DNA of 64,000 nucleotides from Chaetoderma sp. LZ-2023a (Eukaryota; Mollusca; Caudofoveata; Chaetodermatida; Chaetodermatidae): NCBI GenBank assembly GCA_034401795.1, contig CM067359.1, positions 146,574,233-146,638,232 on the forward strand. The letters are read 5' to 3'. Below are positions 22,772 to 35,865 of the stretch, piece after piece. Each line of letters starts with the position of its first letter. The first letter of the stretch is position 1. The notes beneath the pieces are model-generated. The model was not told where the DNA came from and searched no databases. It worked only from the letters and a program-made list of their open reading frames with translations. A program made the translations under genes and the position numbers.

Positions 22772-24315
22772 AACCTTAACATGAGTCCAGCCCTCTGTAT
22801 GATTGTGCCCCTAACCTTAACACAAGCCCAGCCCTCCGTATGATTGCCCCTAGCCTTAACACGGGTCCAGCCCTATATCTGATTGTACCCCTAGACTTAA
22901 CACAGGTTCAGCCCTCTGTATGATTGTGCTCCTAACCTTAACACAGGTCCAGCCCTCTGTATGATTGTGCCCCTAACCTTAACAAGGGGCCAGCCCTCTG
23001 TATGATTGTGCTCCTAACCTTAACAAGGGGCCAGCCCTCTATGATTGTGCTCCTAACCTTAACAAGGGGCCAGCCCTCTATGATTGTACCCCTCACTTTA
23101 ACACAGGTCCATCCCCCTGTATGAGTGTGCCCCTTACCTTAACACAAGTCCAGCCCTCTGTATGAGTGTGCCCCTTACCTTAACACAAGTCCAGCCCTCT
23201 GTATGAGTGTGCCCCTCACCTTAACACTGGTCCAGCCCTCTGTATGAGTGTGCCCCTAACCTTAACACTGGTCCAGCCCTCTGTATGAGTGTGCCCCTCA
23301 CCTTAACACTGGTCCAGCCCTCTGTATGAGTGTGCCCCTAACCTTAACACTGGTCCAGCCCTCTGTATGATTGTGCCCCTAACCTTAACACTGGTCCAGC
23401 CTTCTTTATGATTGTGCTCCTAACCTTAACACTGGTCCAGCCCTCTGTATGATTGTGCCCCTAACCTTAACACTGGTCCAGCCCTCTGTATGATTGTGCC
23501 CCTAACCTTAACACTGGTCCAGCCTGCTTTATGAGTGTGCTCCTAACCTTAACACGAGTCCAGCCCTCTATGATTGTGCCCCTCACCATAACACAGGTCC
23601 AACCCTCTGTAGGATTGTGCCCCTAACCTTAACACTGGTCCAACCCTCTGTTGTATGATTGTGCCCCTAACCTTAACACAGGTCCAGCCCTCTGTATGAT
23701 TGTGCCCCTAACCTTAACACAGGTCCAGCCCTCTGTATGATTGTGCTCCTAACCTTAACACTGGTCCAGCCCTCTGTATGAGTGTGCCCCTAACCTTAAC
23801 ACTGGTCCAGCCTGCTTTATGATTGTGCTCCTAACCTTAACACGAGTCCAGCCCTCTGTATGATTGTGCCCCTAACCTTAACACAGGTCCAGCCCTCTGT
23901 ATGATTGTGCCCCTAACCTTAACACTGGTCCAGCCTGCTTTATGATTGTGCTCCTAACCTTATCACGGGTCCAGCCCTCTGTATGATTGTGCTCCTAACC
24001 TTAACACGAGTCCAGCCCTCTGTATGATTGTCCCCCTAACCGTAACACGGGTCCAGCCCTCTGTTGTATGATTGTGCTCCTAACCTTGACATGGGGCCAG
24101 CCCTATGTATGATTGTGCCCCTAGCCTTAACACGGGTCCAGCCCTCTATGATTGTGCTCCTAACCTTAACACGGGTCCAGACCTATGTATGATTGTGCCC
24201 CTAGCCTTAACAGTCCAGCCCGCTGTATGATTGTGCCCCTAACCTTAACATGGGTCCAGCCCTCTATGATTGTGCCCCTAACCTTAACACGGTTCCAGCC
24301 CTCTGTATGATGAGG
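22772..24315 (+). repeat. Minisatellite of 40-bp units, right part
   Basis: About 38 units resemble CCTAACCTTAACAC + TGGTCCAGCCCTCTGTATGA + TTGTGCC. Variant classes (CTCCTAACC, GAGTGTGCC, AGCCTGCTTTATGA) recur at intervals of several units, which points to higher-order amplification. It is intronic and the frames through it are artefacts. Confidence 0.92.
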
Positions 24316-24529
24316 TAACTCATTTAAGGAAGATCTGTATTCATGCATTGGCATTTACATGTAACAGTTTAATATAAAGTTAATACTACCAAGTTTCATG
24401 CTCAATTCATTTTCCTCAATGTTTTGTGGAGTCATTACCCTTGAAAAATATTGTTAACATGCTCATTGTTTCAGCAAAAGCAGAACATGCCAGGGTATTT
24501 GTATTATATTGCTTACAATGCTTTGTTTA

Positions 24530-24738
24530 TTAACCCTAACCACACTGATGTCAATATTCTATCTTTTACTGCATCAGTATAAGAGAAACTGGTGTACATT
24601 TTTCAACAATTTTGGTGGACGATGTTGCTGTCTATGACAGCACCATCTCCCACCAAATTTGTTGAAAAATGTACAACAGTTCATCTTTTAATTTAATTTG
24701 AAAATTTAAATTTTTTACATCAGAGTGGTACTGGTTAA
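24530..24738. mobile_element. TTAA-flanked MITE, second family
   Basis: TTAA lies at both edges; the ends are CCCTAACCACACTGATGTC and ACATCAGAGTGGTACTGG. The foldback centre is GTCTATGACAGCACC. The same family occurs at 47598-47788. It sits 22 bp before an exon acceptor. Confidence 0.75.
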
Positions 24739-24760
24739 TAAATATTTTTTAAACTGACAG

Positions 24761-24893
24761 TTGGCGGACGCGTATCATTCTGCCATTGAAGTCCGATGTT
24801 AACCATCGCCATTTAGCAGCACATTTCAGTGACCTGCATCCATCTTTGCTGCTTTTCCTACATCGTCTGCGCAGGATTGTCGTCGACAACAAG
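24761..24893 (+). CDS. NO VEIN-like gene, exon after the ATPase domain
   Basis: It completes a Ser codon with the previous exon, then reads WRTRIILPLKSDVNHR, HLAAHFSDLHPSLLLFLHRL and RRIVVDNK. The pattern W-T-x-I-x-LPLK followed by LLLFLxxLRxI is what NO VEIN-type proteins show after the ATPase core. It ends on a codon boundary before GTATTG. A 20.7 kb intron packed with elements follows. Confidence 0.86.
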
Positions 24894-25164
24894 GTATTGT
24901 TAGATTGATCAAGCGGTTCTACTAAAGAAATATTCCTCAAGTATTTTGAGTCTAATTTCATTGGAAATGCAACATTTTCCATTGAAATTAGTTTTAAAAT
25001 TCAACAGCTTTCCTTTTTAAGTAGTTCAAAAATAAGATATTGTGTCTTGAATGTTGAAGGGATTGAAATCTTAGTCATGATTTTGAAAACAATTTGACTA
25101 GACTATCATATTTCATTTTAGCCGTCACTAAATAAGCACTTGTGATACTGGCTATTTTTTCTAC

Positions 25165-25265
25165 TTCGAATAATACTTACCAAATGTACTATTATGATAA
25201 TGTCTATTATCTAGTTCTAGCTCAAAATAAACAATTAAAATTCCGCACTCTCCTTGGCCCTGTTT
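25165..25265 (+). repeat. Left terminal repeat of DIRS family C
   Basis: ATACTTACCAAATGTACTATTATG and the following CTAGTTCTAGCTCAAAATAA are inverted at 44988-45080. Similarity runs over about 95 bases. Confidence 0.82.
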
Positions 25266-25896
25266 TTTACCTCCAAAAGCTTCGATTAATTTTGCTTATT
25301 GAGTGATCCTTCAACCTATTCTTTGTGGCGTAGTGGAAGGAAAAGGAAAATCGTCGAAGGGCCAGGTTGTATCAATCTCGAATGTATACATTCGTGCCGT
25401 AATCACTGTTTGAATTTTCCTTAAATTGGCACATTGTTTTAAAATGGTAGCCATTGTTAAAGTTGCTCCGTTACCCGTTAACCTTTTAATCTTATCCTGG
25501 TACTCGGTTAATTTCTCTTGCGACTCAATTCCTTTCAAGATGGATGCGCCCTTGACCAAGATGGCGGCGCCCATGATCAACGTGTTGTTTTGGTTTGGCA
25601 TATCTATGCACTCAGTTTAAGCCGGTTATTTAGCTCTCGCTTTATTGCCGAGGCTGTATGTAGGGATCGGTCTTAATTTCTTGGTTATCTTAACGTTAGT
25701 TAATCTCCAAGTTGTCTTTGTATAATTTCACTCTAAAAAGTTTCAAATAGTTTCCTGCCTAAATCTTGATTAACATTAATTTGAGAGAGAGTTAATGTTT
25801 TTTAAGTAATCAACGATTGCAATGAAGAACTTGTGGTTTGTGCTCGTATTCTTGTTGCCATGTTTAACATTTTACTATTTTATTGTGTGTTCACAG

Positions 25897-27580
25897 AAGG
25901 TCAGGGAGTAGGGCAAAGCTCCTCCGGATAGGCTCTGTTCCCGCTGCAATCGCTTCATGAAGTGGAAGTTTGCGGGCCATCACTGTGTTGCCTGTGCCAA
26001 GTATAAAGTGGGTTCCCCCTGTGATGTTTGCGTTGAGTGGTCGTCGGAGTTGGTGACTGAGTTTGATGGCAAACGTCATGCGCATGTGGAGAGAATCGCG
26101 AGGGACAAGGCAGCCAAGGTTGATCAAGCATCCTTCAGAGGCCTGGAAGATCGATGGAACGAGCGCATTGGACTCGTTCTTGGGTGTCTGGGCAGCCCAG
26201 TTTAAGTCCATGTTTGAGTCCTTACAATCCACGGTTCCGACGATGCGGTCTGGTGCAGGACAACCAATAAGTGGTCTGGCCGGGCTTGCGGAGGAACATA
26301 CACCCACCTCTTCTCTGGTGGCGGCTCATGAGCCGATGGGGGAGGAGAAAGATTTGCATGCCAGAGCTTTCACAGGTGCTAGAATCCGGACTATCCCACG
26401 GGTCTCCCCCGGGATACGTACAGGTTTGCCAGCCGGATGGGGATGTCAACGTTCCATCGGGCATATTACTCAGGATTTCGTCTCGTCCAGATTGCTGTCC
26501 AGGCTGTCTTTCACGGCTCCTGTCGGCGTCGCGGATGCGGGATTGCCAGCTCCTCTTAGAGCTGCCCGTCCGGCAGTAAGAGCAGACGTGATTCTGGCTC
26601 CCGTGCTGGAACCAATGGATTGCAGAGACTCCGTGTCCGGTGATTCGCTGGACACTGGTGTCGTGAGCAGCCGAGCAACGGATTCACTTCGAATTGGAAG
26701 TTTGATCCGTGGCTCTCAGCAGGAATCGTCGGCAACCTTCTCATCCTATCAGGAAGTCCATTAATGGTGCAGGTCCTTGCCTGGATATCTGACCATCTCG
26801 GGTTGGCATCAGATAAGGGGTATCCGGCGATGGCGCGAATGTCAAAGCATGCAGCTTGTGCTCTGTCAAGTGGCTCTTCGGCCATGCCTACTCTGCCTAT
26901 GTATACTCAGTCATGTTAGAAGTTTGCGGCGTACCATTTGGTTCACTCGGAGTATGCTCTTCCAAAGGCCCCCAGAGGGATAAGGAGTAGGGTCCATTTT
27001 CCGGAGAAGGCCTACCATCAGTATGCCTGTGGTCCTCATCTGTCGGTCAAGGAACATGAGGCCCTGAATTTGACCATTGGCTGGGAAGTCCAAGGGTCAT
27101 TCTCGACCATTGGTATCTCAGCTTAGGCTCATTGAAGATGCGGCCATGGCCGCTCTCTCGCACAGCTGTACCGTCCTGCAGGAGATGGTGACCTGCGTGG
27201 CGGAAGGTGGGGCCATGACAAGCTCTCTCCAACCATGGTTGCGGAGCAAGAAGTAGTCGGCAAGTCGTGGAAGTCGACGAAGAGGACTCAACCGCATCAG
27301 TCCTACAAGCAACACTGGTAGGAACAACAGTGATAGCGATCGACCTTCTGGCCATAGTGCCCATCGGGCATCCGGTTCTTGGGGACCAGGCCGGTCATCT
27401 TCATACAAAGCTTCTAATAAGAGGGTGTATGAAGATGACAGGAAGGGTGGTGGCTCAGGATGATCCGGTTACCTTAAGGATAGCCAGGGCGGTGGTCCCG
27501 GGCCATCATATTACAAGAAGCCGCGTTGGGAGGACGGGCTTCTGGCGAGACCCGTTCTGGTGGTGCCAGGAATGCATGTA
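25897..27580 (+). pseudogene. Gag-like region, DIRS family C
   Basis: The Cys/His head CSRCNRFMKWKFAGHHC, then CACAKYKVGSPCDVCVEW written in part as HCVAC and CDVCVEW, has the spacing seen in families A and B. The remainder is Ser/Gly/Pro-rich and decayed, with an RGG-poor tail. The position directly before RT supports gag. Confidence 0.65.
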
Positions 27581-27599
27581 GTCGAGAATCGTCACCAAC

Positions 27600-29400
27600 A
27601 CAAATTAACGTCTTGTTGCGCAACTTCGACTGCGAGCTGTGTGCAGATTCCTACCATCGGAGGCAGACTTTAGCTGTTCTCAAACCAATGGGAACAGGTT
27701 GTGCAAGACTGTTTAGTCTGTCATTGGCTAAGAAACTGCTACGAACCGGACTGGCGCATCCGTCAATTGTTAGTTCCATTAACATTGACTCCCGTATGTA
27801 CTCCGGTTCCAAGGAAATCGATCATCTAGAGGTCATTCACTCAGAAATCGAAGATCTGTGGAAGAATGCGATTCATTTAGTCCACGATCAGTCCTCCTTG
27901 GGCTGAACAAATTCATTCTTTCACCAAAATTTCAGATGGAAAGTAGGAGCAGTAATGACAGGGCTGAGAAAGGGCATACATGTGGGCAGTGTCGATAAAT
28001 CTGAAGGATGCTTATTTTCATATTCCAATGTCAATTCCTTTTCAGGAATACCTTCGCTTTACGTTCCAGGATAAGGTCTGGGAATTCAATGCATTACCTT
28101 TCGGCCTGACTACAGCCCCCAGAGTCTTCACCAAAGTGGTTCTCACCATGACTTCTTTCCTTCGCAGGAGAAACATAGCTTTTCATACTTACATACTAGA
28201 TGAGCGGCTGCTGAAGGTGGGGAATCCAGTTACACTGTGCAACAATCTGACGGTGGTCCTTGGCCTTACTAAATGACCTAGGATGGATTGTGAATCTAGA
28301 GAAATCAGAATTGACTCCATCCCAGGAGTTTGTATATCTGAGAATTCTTTTCAATCTCAGTGATGGCGTGGCTTTTCCGGTGGGGAACAGTCAAGAGTTT
28401 GCAAGCAGTCTTGAAGTCAATTTCTCTAGGAGCCTATCTGACTGCCGTTCAGTTTCTCAATACGGGGTTTACTACTATCTCCGGAGAAAGTGGTACCATA
28501 TCCGGCACTCAGGCGCAGACTGATTCAGACGTATCTAATGTTATTCTGGTCTCAGAGAACGGATCCGTTAACTCTGAGAATTCCAGTAAAGAACCATTGA
28601 TGTTCCACCTTCAATGGTGGTTATCAGAACAATCGCCTGCGATGGTGTTCCTCTACAACCTCCTCAACCACAGATATCCATTTTCAGGGATGCATCGGCG
28701 ATGGGTTGGGGAGCAGTATTGGACGAACTGGCAGTGTCGGTGGAATGGGATCGTACCTATGCGCAGAAACACATAAATGTTCTCGAATTATTAGCGGTGG
28801 CATTAACACTTCGAAAATTCGAGAATCTAATCCGAGACAAGATTGTCCTGATAAGGACAAACAACTCCACAGTGGTGTCCGATTTGAACTGGCAGGGCGA
28901 GACAAGATCACCAGAGTTGTGCATAATGATTTGGAAACTTCTGCTATGGTGCCATGAGAGGAATGTTATTCTTCGGTCATCACACATTCCGGGAATATTG
29001 AACATCCTAGCAGATGCTCTCAGTAGAAGGACGGTTTACCGTGTGACGGAATGGCAGCTCAACCAATCTGTAGTGCAGTTTCTATTCAAACATTGGGGCA
29101 AGCCGAATGTGGATCTATCTGTGATGAAAGGAAATGTGAAGATGGTCACATATGTGTCTCCGATACCAGACCCGAAAGCCTTAGCAGTAGATGCACTGAT
29201 GATAAGTTGGAAAGGAATGTACGCTTACGTGTATCCTCCAAAAATTCTCATCCCAAAGGTTCTGGCAAAGATAAGAGAGGGCACATGCCAAGTACTACTG
29301 ATCGCTCCACATTGGCCAGGGCGATCATGGTTTACGGATCTGCTGGACCTGCTGATCTGCAATCCAATCACTTCCAGGGAGAAGGGACTTGATTTTTCAG
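27600..29400 (+). pseudogene. Reverse transcriptase and RNase H region, DIRS family C
   Basis: Visible motifs are SINLKDAYFHIPM (motif A), LPFGLTTAPRVFT (motif B), then RNase H with RDASAMGWGAVLDE, INVLELLAVALTL, RTNNSTVVSDLN and LADALSRR, followed by DPKALAVDALMISWKG and AYVYPPKILIPKV. The region is diverged from families A and B along its length and has several breaks. Confidence 0.82.
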
Positions 29401-31833
29401 AACACAGTTCTGTATCACCACGACAGACCAGAGATGTTCCAATTGACTGCATGAATGTTGTCAAGCAGCGAGCGATTGAGGGTGGCTGTTCTGAGTAGGG
29501 CTTCATGATATACCGATATTATACCGAATACTGGTATCATAGCCATACCAGTAGTCGTACCGGTATGATTTTGCTGATACCGAAATATAACATAAAACCT
29601 GTATAACCTTATGTTAAGCAGATAATCCGCTTTCCATTAGTTACATTCCAATAATATATCTGGCTAACATGATAAGTTACTGCTCTTCGTACGGGAAAAT
29701 GATATTTAACGATCACACTTGAAAATTTTCTTAGTTATCCGTATGTGTCAAATTGTTGTTAGAGGCTAGGTTTAAAATAATTGATAAATTACTACTTATA
29801 AGAACGTACTTCGCACAAAAAATTGAATAAAACTTATATTAATTAACCTCATAGGATAGGGGATGATTAAAAATATCCAAAACCTATCTTTTCTTGCATT
29901 AATATTTTATAATTTCAGGCCGTTGTTTACTAGAAAATCATAATAGCAAATGAATATGTCGCGTGCTATTTTATATAAATTGCTACAGCCTGGTTAGTTA
30001 GCAATTTCCCGGAATTTTACAACTTTGTAGTGACCGGCCAATGGCCCAATTTAAAGAGGAACCGTCAATATGAGAAAATCTCTCCCCGCGATCTATTTTC
30101 ACTTCTTATGTTGGCGGCTAGCGTTAGATATTGATCGATACAAGCTACTGTAATGAGAACGAGGCTCAGCGAGTGTAGGCATATGTATTCTCAGCATATT
30201 ATGGTCTATTTAGTATGTGTTATAATGGCTTGGTTGTACCACTGTGCAGAGATTTGCACGATTCCTGGCGGTTTCGTCCCATTGCAATTTCGTCGTATGA
30301 AGCACACATTTTCGTGGACAGTTTATTTATTATTCTGGCACATGCATCAATACAAGTACAAAAGCAGCCAGGAAAATGAGTAAAACAGATTTACATTCAG
30401 CATATCCAACGTCTTTGACTCGTAGCAATGACATTTGTCAGTCAAATATCAACAGTCTTGGTTGTTCACAGTTTCACTTGGCGAGTTTATTTGGGACGAG
30501 ATTGTCACTGGTTACCGGTATCTCGTGATCTCAACACGTAGTAGTTGTAATTTTGTGGCAAATTCAAAGCATTTGTACGGACGATTTGGTTGAATTTCAA
30601 CTGTTTTGGGATATGATTTAACCGAAGACAGTTGATATTTAGCGTTTAATATCGTGATTTGTATAATTTATTGGTTTTATTGTGGACATTTGTGTCGACT
30701 GTTTCAGGAGTGCTGATATAAGCCTTCTTCGTATATGTGGGAAATGCATTGACTATGGAATCTTACTACTGGAGCCTCACTCTATTTTGTCCATCGTGAT
30801 AATACCGGTATTAAAGGTATACCGTTATGGAAATTGATACCATAACAGGTATTCATTTTTCCAATACTGTAAAGCCCTAGTTCTGAGCAAGCAGCAAAGT
30901 TTGTCGCTTCTTCCAGAAGGTGGTCAACCACCAGAACATATAATTTTAGAATCAACAAATTCGCAGAGTGATGTAAGCTAAGAAATATTAATCCCCTTTC
31001 TGCAACTGTACAACACGTAGCAGATTTTATCTGTCATTTATGCGAGGTTGACAAACTTGTACCTTCAACCCTAGCAGCATATGTCTGCTCTAACTTTAGT
31101 CGTTCCTGGTCTGGCCTTAGTAGGAGTGGAGAAGGACACTTTAAATGAAGTTGTTAAAGGAATGAGCAATCTGCGACCTAGACAGCCAATTCCTATCCCG
31201 GCATGAAAGCTATCTCTTGTTCTACAGTTTTTAGGGCATGCTCCCTTTGAATCGATTAGATCTATAGATATTAAACTGTTAACTAGTGTCAGTTTTCTTG
31301 GTTGCAGCAGCATCGGCGAGGAGAAGCGAAATTCATGCGCTTTCTGCCGTTTTGTCAGTACAGATGAAGGTTTAAGACTACTACCACGTCTTTGTTTCCA
31401 GTCACTTAAGTATCCAGGACAGCCGATCAATTTGCCCAGCTTAATTAGCCATGACCGAAGCTCTTCTGCTTTGTGTCCTGTCAGATGTCTGACGATGTAT
31501 AAGAAACATACAGAGGAGTGGAGAGACGACCCGATATCTCTGTGGTTATGTCTCAAAGCTCTTCATCTTCGCGCCTCGAAAGAAACTATTTTTCGTTGGA
31601 TAGGCGATGCTATTCAGATGTCGCGTAAAATCGCAACAGGAAAGCAGTTTGATCGAGCGAACGCCCTTCAAGTCTGAGCACTAGCAGCAGCAGCGGCCCT
31701 TTATAAGAGTGTCTCATTAGAGGTGATGTCTGTAGCCCAGTGGCATGCCGAGTCGTCATTTACTGATTTCTATCTTCGCGATATCTCCAGCGCACTTAAT
31801 CCGGTAGTCGGCGCCAATTTGTTGAATCTTACT
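29400..31833 (+). pseudogene. Tyrosine recombinase region, DIRS family C, interrupted by a hAT-like element
   Basis: Recombinase sequence starts near 29455 and resumes at 30880 after the insertion. The catalytic Arg segment (AASARRSEIHAL-like, near 31310), a degenerate HxxR region near 31660 and the Tyr segment TDFYLRDISS near 31765 can be recognised. Broken. Confidence 0.75.
29496..30879. mobile_element. hAT-like non-autonomous element 1
   Basis: The inverted ends TAGGGCTTCA and TAAAGCCCTA are flanked by the 8-bp duplication GTTCTGAG (29488-29495 and 30880-30887). Subterminal ATACCGGTAT-like palindromes lie near both ends. There is no transposase, so it must be mobilised in trans. It interrupts the family C recombinase. 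Confidence 0.88.
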
Positions 31834-34800
31834 TACCGCATTTCGCTTAATTGAAGCCTAGGCTTCTATTAGGACAAGAGGTGTTCAATTTCCAACCCAA
31901 CATCTCTGAGAAAGGGGGTGGGCTTATATTAGAGTTTTCCCAAAAAAGTTCTAAAACTAATACCATGGAAATTCAACCCATTTTCTGCCATTAAAAGTTC
32001 CCACCGCCTACACTTTTGTTTAATGTATACCTCAAAACATCACCGGGAAGTGAAATTATTAGCTCACCTGGCCTGAAAGGCCAAGTGAACATATGTCGTG
32101 GTGACCATCCGTCGTGTGTCCATCATCCGTCCATCCGTCAACTTGTCCTTTAAACGACTTCTCAAGAACCGCAGGGCCAATTTCAATTATATTTGGCAGG
32201 AAACATCCTTAGGGCATAGGGATCCAAGTTTGTTCAAATGAATTGATCGGCCAATTAGGCCGGTGGCCATCTTGGATTTTGGCCGATTTTTAGAAACGTC
32301 TAAAAATCTTCTCCGAAACCACTTGAAGAATTGAAGGAAACCTCATGAAATATGATCTAAGGCAAGAGCTCAATCAAATTTGTTCAAGCGAACTTAATTG
32401 GTCAAATAGTTTGGCGGCTATCTTGGTTGACTTAGTTTTAGCGAAAATAACTTCTCCAGAACCGCTGAAGGGATCAGGCCGAAATTTGGCAGATATGATT
32501 AGGGACTAAGGACCAGTAAAGTTTGTTCAAGAGAAGTTGATCCATCAAAAAACATGGCCGCCGTGCTCCAATCAAAATATAGCATGTTTGGCGGCCATAT
32601 TTGGTTTTTTTATTTGTTGGATTTTGAGGCCGAAATTGGTTTTATATAGGTTTTTGGGTATTCTGATCTCAAATTTGAAATCTTCGAAACTGTCAAATAA
32701 ACGGTTTGGCGGCCATCTTGGATCATTTTCCCGCCAAAAGCTCCCATACTAAAGCAATGGGAAATTTAAGATATCTTCTCGAGAACTACTGGGCCAATTT
32801 CAATTATATTTGACATGAAGCATCCTTAAGGCATAGAGATTCAAGTTTGCTCAAACGAACCCGATCGGCCAATTTGGCTGGCGACCATCTTGGATTTCGA
32901 CCGATCTTTAGAAATGTCTAAAAATCTTCTCCCAAACCATTGGAGGGATCGATTCAAAACTCACGAAATATGATCTAGGGTAAGAGCTGAATCAAGTTTG
33001 TTCAAAGGAACTTGATTGACCAAATGGTTCAGTGGCCATTTTGGGTGACCTAGTTTTCATAAAAACGACTTCTTCCCCAGAACCGCTGAAGCGATCAAGC
33101 CGAAATTGGTGATATATAATTAGCAACTAAGGGCGATTAATGTTTGTTCAAGAGAAGTTGATTCATCGAAAAACATGGCCGCGGTGGACCAATCAAAATA
33201 TAGTTTGTTTGGTAGCCATATTGGATTTTTTTATTTGATGGATTTTGAGGCTGAAATTCGTTTTATATAGGTTTTTGTGTATTCTGATCTCAAGTTTGCA
33301 ATTTTCGAAACTGTCGGACAAATGGGTTGGCAGCCAAAAGCTCCCATACTAAAGCAATGGGAAATTTAAAATGTCTTCGTCTCGAGAACTACTGGGCCGA
33401 TTTGAATTATATTTGGCAGCAAGCATCCATACGGCATAGAGATTTCATTTTGTTCAAACGAAGCTGATCGGCCAATTTGGCCAGTGGCCATCTTGGATTT
33501 TGCCAGATATTTAGAAATGTCTTTAAAAATCTCGGTCCCCGAAACGGCTTGCGGAATCGATTCAAAACTTATGAAACCTCATCTAGGCAAAGAGGTAAGC
33601 CAAGTTTGTTCAAGACGACGTGATTGACTGAATGGTTCGGCAGCCATCTTGGATGACCTAGTTTTCCTGAAAACAACTCGAGAACCACTGAATGGATCAG
33701 GCCAAAATTTGAGAGATACGATTAAGGACTAAGGGCCATTAAAGTTTGTTCAAGGGAAGTTGCGCTGTCAAAAAAACATGGCCGTCGTGGGCCAATCAAA
33801 ATGTAGCGTGTTTGGCGGACATATTGGATTTTTTTTAATTTGATTTTGAGGCCAAAATTGGTTCTATATATGTTTTTGGGTATTCTGAGCTCAAATTTGC
33901 AATTTTCGAAACTGTCGGATAAACGGTTTGATGGCCATCTTGGATAATTTTCTCGTCAAAAGCTCCCATGCCAAAGCAATGGGAAATTTAAAATGTCTTT
34001 TTGAGAGCTACGAGGCCGATTTCAATTATATTTGGCAGGAAGCATCCTTAGGGCATAAGGATCCAAGTTTGTTCAAATGAACCCGATTGGCCAATTTGAA
34101 TCTTCATCTAGGCCAAGAGGTAAGCCAAGTTTGTTCAAGAGGACTTGATTGACCAAATGGTTCGGCGACCATCTTGGATGACCTGGTTTTCAGGAAAATA
34201 ACACCTCCAGAACTGCTGAAGGAGTCATGCCGAAATTTGAGCCATTAAAATTTGTTAAAGGGAAGTTGATCCATCAAAAAAACATGGGCGCCACGGGGCA
34301 ATCAAAATGTAGTGTGTTTGGTGGCCATATTGCACTTGCAAAAATGTCCACAAACTCATTTAAAAGACTGCTAAACCACCCACCAACAATTTTGACAAAA
34401 ATTGATGGTGCTCCAGGTGAGCGACACAGGCCCCTTGGGCCTCTTGTTTGATTTGAGCACCTAAATATTGTGTATCCTTTAATACAGGTCTTTTATTACA
34501 TCAAAATTAATCCACAATTTGATATAAAATGGCGTTGCGAAAAATACAAATCACATGTGTCGCCTCCAATTGAAGAGTTTATTTTAGAGCGAGTACTCTG
34601 ATATAAATATTCTGTAATCGGGGACTCGGAACTCGGGAATTTCTATATATTATCATTGCGCGATAGGAACTGAGTATCATACTGATCTGAATAATGGGTA
34701 CACGTTTGATAAGCTCCTGTTAGCATATAATATCTCACGAAAACACGCCACCTCCCATCGCAAAAGAGCCGCTGGCTCGCCAACTTAAGAAGCCGGCTAT

Positions 34801-35323
34801 AGTGTCGTTCATAATTCATTTTGGATCATTTAATGTTGATCGGCATTACAAAATTGAGGTGCAGTAATGCTTATTTGGTACTTAAATTTGGTTTTAAAAT
34901 ATATTTATATAGAAGGTATTTAATCACGCCAAGACTGCTTTACGCGCATTTTGACTACAAAAGTGTGGAATAAACTTTATTATATCTTGAACATACGTGG
35001 CCTACTACTAGTATTAATCTAATAGGCAGTCAAGATTTACAAATCTGAGGCTTGTATTCACTTCTAGAGGGGCCGGAAATGTATCAGGGCAAAGATCGGT
35101 GTGAAGTAGACACGATTGTTGTTATTATTATACACGCTATTCTTAAAAGATTTTCTCTTAAAAAAATTTTTCACATACAATCTGCTGAGTTAGAGGGTGG
35201 GCTTCTAATACAGATTTTTGCCATTTTGAAACTGCTAAGAAATCATTGGAGCTCATATGTCAAAGTTAGGGGTGTGTGCTTCTATTAGAGCATAGGCTTC
35301 AGTCAATTAAGCGAAATACGGTA
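31834..35323. mobile_element. TA-flanked inverted-repeat element (mariner/Tc1-like ends) carrying an inner repeat
   Basis: TACCGCATTTCGCTTAATTGAAGCC at the left is inverted at the right as GTCAATTAAGCGAAATACGGTA. TA at each edge could be the duplication, as in Tc1/mariner elements. The family also shows at 7791. The inside is mostly the AGCTCACC repeat (32062-34451). No transposase frame was found, so the superfamily is tentative. Confidence 0.65.
32062..34451 (+). repeat. AGCTCACCTGG dispersed repeat
   Basis: It opens TTAGCTCACCTGGCCTGAAAGG and closes CCAGGTGAGCGACACAGGCC then CCCTTGGGCCTCTTGTTTG. Inside are three to four diverged repeats of about 600 bp, each with GGGCCGATTTCAATTATATTTGGC, CCATCTTGGAT and TCTGATCTCAAATTTGCAATTTTCG. 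Partial copies lie at 17303 and 58484. No ORF of note. I recall this type from bivalve genomes. Confidence 0.75.
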
Positions 35324-35485
35324 GGCCACGTCCGACCACTCCCAACTCAAACATCATAAGGGTACCCACAGGCACTGACAGAGGTGATGAATATGACCAG
35401 TGAACGACCGTGGATTGGGCGAGCTGCAATGAACAAGAACGACCAAGCACTCGGAATGGTGAGTGTTTCTTAGTTTAAGTGATTA
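34452..35485. other. Remainder of the TA-flanked element, and family C 3' region
   Basis: Positions 34452-35323 are non-coding interior and the right end of the TA-flanked element. Positions 35324-35485 appear to be the family C DIRS 3' region. A weak exon-like stretch at 35372-35458 is discussed among the rejected items. Confidence 0.4.
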
Positions 35486-35850
35486 ATAATAATAATAATA
35501 ATAATATTAAATATAGCCGCAAGCAGCGATGCATCAGGGGGGGTGGGGGCAAAGTGGCTAGCATCCCGGTCGCTAAGATGAGAACCTTATCTGAGCCAGC
35601 TCTTATAGGTGGTTTAGAGCCTAGCCTCTTAGATTTGATCAAGTTGGATTAATGCTGTCAATTTTATTGAATTATGTGAGAAGGTTACAGTAGGAATCTT
35701 CTTTACTCGCCCAGTCTACCCATCATTGAATGTGGTTTTGAAAAACAAACACTCGTGTGTCAATAATGGCAGTAAAAATAATATAAATGAAATCGGCCCA
35801 GTTCTTGAGAACAAGACAATTCAATTCTCGCATTGCTTTAGCATTGGCAA
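35486..35850 (-). repeat. Dispersed repeat with AAT run, left part (target of DIRS copy 2)
   Basis: It starts with (AAT)n and TATAGCCGCAAGCAGCGATGC. Positions 35785-35850 are the reverse complement of the AGCTCACC-family interior (GAAATCGGCCCAGTTCTTGAG, then CATTGCTTTAGCATTGG). The sequence continues at 42907. Confidence 0.65.
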
Positions 35851-35865
35851 TTTCACATCAAGAGT

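Noticed and set aside
20310-24315. CRISPR-like array
   Set aside because: The 40-bp units are contiguous with no unique spacers, and the host is an animal. It is a minisatellite.
35372-35458. Possible 29-codon exon (CAG before, GTGAGT after)
   Set aside because: Its phase would fit between 24893 and 45572, but the neighbouring exons already join well without it and the peptide matches nothing I know. It seems to be the 3' region of DIRS family C.
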